7,422 nucleotides of DNA from Candidatus Taylorbacteria bacterium RIFCSPLOWO2_01_FULL_50_130 (GTDB lineage Bacteria; Patescibacteriota; Minisyncoccia; Phycocordibacterales; UBA10002): positions 1 to 7,422 of the forward strand of contig MHSB01000058.1 in the NCBI GenBank assembly GCA_001821155.1, read 5' to 3'. Every line of letters starts with the position of its first letter. Within the stretch, counting starts at the first letter, position 1. Of this stretch, positions 6,057-7,422 are shown one piece after another. Below the pieces are notes generated by a model. That model was given only the letters and a program-made list of their open reading frames with translations. It was not told where the DNA came from and made no database searches. Made by a program: the position numbers and the translations under genes.

Positions 6057-6080
6057 TTTTTCCGAAACTTTGGCTATAGT
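6052..6080 (+). promoter_or_regulatory. rplY promoter, -35 TTGTAT / -10 TATAGT (leaderless)
   Basis: TTGTAT (6052-6057) and TATAGT (6075-6080) are separated by 17 bp, the ideal spacing for a housekeeping sigma factor. The -10 box ends 8 nt before the ATG at 6089, so transcription should start at or within a base or so of the start codon. There is no Shine-Dalgarno sequence. The nearer ATG at 6082 is followed quickly by a stop. Confidence 0.7.
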
Positions 6081-6088
6081 AATGCCCT

Positions 6089-6811
6089 ATGGCTATTAGT
6101 TTATCGTTCGAGAAGCGGGACATAACGATATGTCCCAATTCCCTAAGACGGGTCGGCAAGATACCGGCTGTTTTTTACGGTAGCAAACAGGCATCTACCC
6201 CCATTGCAATTTTCCTGCGCGATTTTGAAAAAGTCTGGAAGCAGGCGGGAGAGCATACCGTTATCAATTTGCAGGGCGGCGGCGAAGAAATTCAGGCACT
6301 CCTTCACGCGGTGGACAAGCATCCGGTAACCGACATCCCGCGACATGCCGATTTCTATGTCTTTGAAAAGGGACGGAAGCTTAAGATAAAAATTCCAATA
6401 GAATTTTTCGGCGTCTCTCCCGCGGTAAAGGACCTTGGTGCCGTACTGGTCAAGGTCATGCATGACATTGAAATTGAGGCAGAGCCGAAAGACCTGCCGC
6501 AGAAAATTGAAGTAGACATCTCCTCGCTCGACGCGTTCGGGAAAGTGATTACGGCGAAAGAAATTACCCTGCCAAAAGGGGTAAATCTTATCGCGTCTTC
6601 CGATGAAGTTATCGCGTCCGTGTACGAGCCGAAAGAGGAAGTGGTGGAAGAAATTCCGGTTGACCTCTCCGCGATTGAAGTCGTGAAGAAAGGGAAGGAG
6701 GAAGCGGCGGGTGAGGCAGGCGCGGCTTCCGGAGCACAGGCCCCTGCGGCCACGGGGTCCCCAAAAGGGACGGAGCCAAAAAAGGAAGAAAAGAAAGATT
6801 CTAAAAAATAA
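6089..6811 (+). CDS. rplY: 50S ribosomal protein L25/general stress protein Ctc
   Basis: A 240-residue bL25 of the long Ctc/TL5 type, which binds 5S rRNA in the large subunit central protuberance. The N-terminal 5S-binding domain (about 1-92) shows GKIPAVFYGSK (23-33) and the DKHPVTDIPRHADFYVF block (76-92), both family hallmarks. The second, beta-rich TL5 domain spans about 97-180. The tail from about 181 to 240 is low-complexity: acidic first, then Ala/Gly/Pro-rich, ending in a Lys/Glu run (KKEEKKDSKK). The start at 6089 follows a well-placed -10 box by 8 nt and gives a normal N-terminus. It appears to be transcribed on its own, since a promoter with an overlapping dyad precedes it and a separate promoter lies before the next gene. 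No intrinsic terminator is visible after it, only the tandem AAATAACTTT/AAATAACTTT just past the stop. Confidence 0.95.
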   Translation: MAISLSFEKRDITICPNSLRRVGKIPAVFYGSKQASTPIAIFLRDFEKVWKQAGEHTVINLQGGGEEIQALLHAVDKHPVTDIPRHADFYVFEKGRKLKIKIPIEFFGVSPAVKDLGAVLVKVMHDIEIEAEPKDLPQKIEVDISSLDAFGKVITAKEITLPKGVNLIASSDEVIASVYEPKEEVVEEIPVDLSAIEVVKKGKEEAAGEAGAASGAQAPAATGSPKGTEPKKEEKKDSKK

Positions 6812-6906
6812 CTTTAAAATAACTTTCCAATTCACATTCATATGTCTTTTATATACGGTCGTGGATAAAAGGCATAAACCCATTACATCAGAGGAAGTTG
6901 CGCATA

Positions 6907-6941
6907 GAGTTTGAACTGGTGAATGGAGTTTGAATTGGTGA
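6907..6941 (+). repeat. Tandem 16-bp direct repeat upstream of the hydrolase-like gene
   Basis: GAGTTTGAACTGGTGA (6907-6922) and GAGTTTGAATTGGTGA (6926-6941) differ at one base and are spaced 19 bp start to start. They lie about 50 bp before the -10 box of the next gene, a position suitable for an activator, but this is speculative; they may be a chance tandem duplication. Confidence 0.4.
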
Positions 6942-6991
6942 CAGGACGCTTGGAAATCAGGTACGGATGCAAAATGCCAGTCGCATCGTCG

Positions 6992-7000
6992 TGCTATAAT
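6992..7000 (+). promoter_or_regulatory. Extended -10 promoter of the hydrolase-like gene (leaderless)
   Basis: TGCTATAAT is a consensus extended -10 element (TG-N-TATAAT, hexamer 6995-7000). It ends 7 nt before the ATG at 7008, leaving room only for a leaderless or near-leaderless transcript. No good -35 box is seen 16-18 bp upstream. Confidence 0.65.
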
Positions 7001-7007
7001 GGCTCGC

Positions 7008-7422
7008 ATGCGCCAAAGTTTTTTCCTGCTCATTGTTTTGACGACGGTTTTTGCGACATCGCCGTTTTTCCCCGCCCTCGCGCAGAACGTGGAAGAACGC
7101 CGCGCACAGCTTGAGAAAGAACTCAAGCATCTTGAAGCGCAAATACAGGAGCAGCAGGACATTCTGAACACTCGCGCGCAGGAATCCGTCACGCTTGAGC
7201 GCGATATCGCGATTTTGAACGCAACGATAGAAAAAGCAAGACTTTCCATCCGTGCGCGAAGCCTGGAAATTGAGCGTCTTAGCAAAGAGTCCGGCGAAAA
7301 GCAGGTTGTCATAGAAAAGCTTGGCACCAAAATAGACAGGGAAAAAGAGTCCATCGGTGAACTCATCAGAAAAGCTGACAAAGCGGATTCTTTTTCGCTC
7401 CCGGAAATAGTCCTTGGAGGCA
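7008..7422 (+). CDS. Secreted coiled-coil protein, EnvC/M23 murein hydrolase-like N-terminus (partial)
   Basis: The frame runs open from ATG 7008 off the right edge, giving 138 residues. It starts MRQSFFLLIV and has a classic signal peptide: a short basic start, hydrophobic core, and an ALA-Q cleavage site after A25. Residues about 27-125 are a long heptad-rich coiled coil, rich in Glu, Lys, Gln, Leu and Ile, followed by SFSLPEIVLGG (128-138). This layout matches the N-terminal half of the EnvC/PcsB-type murein hydrolase activators and M23 endopeptidases common in CPR genomes. In those proteins a coiled coil is followed by an LVEIVL-type segment and a C-terminal LytM domain. That domain would lie beyond the window, so the catalytic or activator role is inferred. 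The protein would act outside the membrane in wall remodelling and division. The start is supported by the signal peptide and by the -10 box 7 nt upstream. Confidence 0.8.
   Translation, partial: MRQSFFLLIVLTTVFATSPFFPALAQNVEERRAQLEKELKHLEAQIQEQQDILNTRAQESVTLERDIAILNATIEKARLSIRARSLEIERLSKESGEKQVVIEKLGTKIDREKESIGELIRKADKADSFSLPEIVLGG

Larger units (their letters stand above)
5546..6088. other. 543-bp non-coding, repeat-rich gap
   Basis: No convincing gene lies between the dehydrogenase stop and rplY. From left to right it contains: an AT-rich stretch (5555-5568) similar to the sequence just before the dehydrogenase; an imperfect 10-bp stem (5574-5583 with 5599-5608, one G-G mismatch); interleaved short direct and inverted repeats (5616-5822); a 177-bp palindrome (5844-6020); and the rplY promoter region. 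Frames open on the plus strand here run through the palindrome and look like chance frames. Confidence 0.75.

Noticed and set aside
6812..7007. Possible small gene or terminator between rplY and the hydrolase-like gene
   Set aside because: No hairpin with a T-tract was found. A weak palindrome at 6846-6871 (10 of 12 bp, 2-nt centre) is AT-rich, and short frames there lack start signals.
6143..7381. A 412-codon open frame on the minus strand
   Set aside because: It is fully antisense to rplY and the hydrolase-like gene, both of which show family motifs and promoters. Its translation is Phe/Arg/Ser-rich with no recognisable domain, as expected for a mirror frame.

Overview
The window looks like a piece of a Patescibacteria/CPR chromosome, most likely Parcubacteria-like. 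This is inferred from gene content and style: a compact layout, an L25/Ctc ribosomal protein with a charged tail, a Cys-containing PfkB kinase, a secreted protein with Cys-rich CPR-style surface modules, and a coiled-coil cell-wall hydrolase-like protein. TGA is used as a normal stop (the PfkB and glycosidase genes both end in TGA), so this is the standard code and not the Gly-TGA code of Gracilibacteria. The lineage was not tested by phylogeny.

Layout from left to right: (1) 2-367, the C-terminal end of a transketolase (+), cut by the window edge. (2) 374-517, a nested palindromic MITE-like element filling the gap between two convergent genes. (3) 518-1516, a PfkB-family sugar/nucleoside kinase (-). 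(4) 1517-1965, a 449-bp gap holding the kinase promoter, a 24-bp-stem inverted repeat, and a 98-bp element with terminal inverted repeats and a 5-bp target duplication. (5) 1966-4527, a large secreted or N-terminally anchored putative glycoside hydrolase with flanking Cys-rich modules. (6) 4568-5545, a D-2-hydroxyacid dehydrogenase (glyoxylate/hydroxypyruvate reductase-like) with a Shine-Dalgarno-like site. (7) 5546-6088, a 543-bp gap of interleaved short repeats and a 177-bp long palindrome, ending in a promoter with an overlapping dyad. (8) 6089-6811, ribosomal protein L25 (rplY). (9) 7008-7422, the start of a secreted coiled-coil protein resembling EnvC/M23-type murein hydrolase activators, running off the right edge.

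Transketolase, the kinase and the dehydrogenase fit sugar-phosphate and small-acid metabolism, but only the glycosidase-dehydrogenase pair (40-bp gap, same strand) looks like a possible transcription unit. The most notable non-coding signals are: a repeated promoter layout with a -10 box only 7-8 nt before the ATG at three genes, predicting leaderless mRNAs; a perfect 7-3-7 dyad overlapping the rplY -35 box; and two nearly identical in-frame 35-bp DNA tracts flanking the glycosidase domain, through which recombination would delete the enzyme but keep the reading frame. I see no tRNA, rRNA, CRISPR array, transposase or defence system. I found no clearly new multi-gene system.
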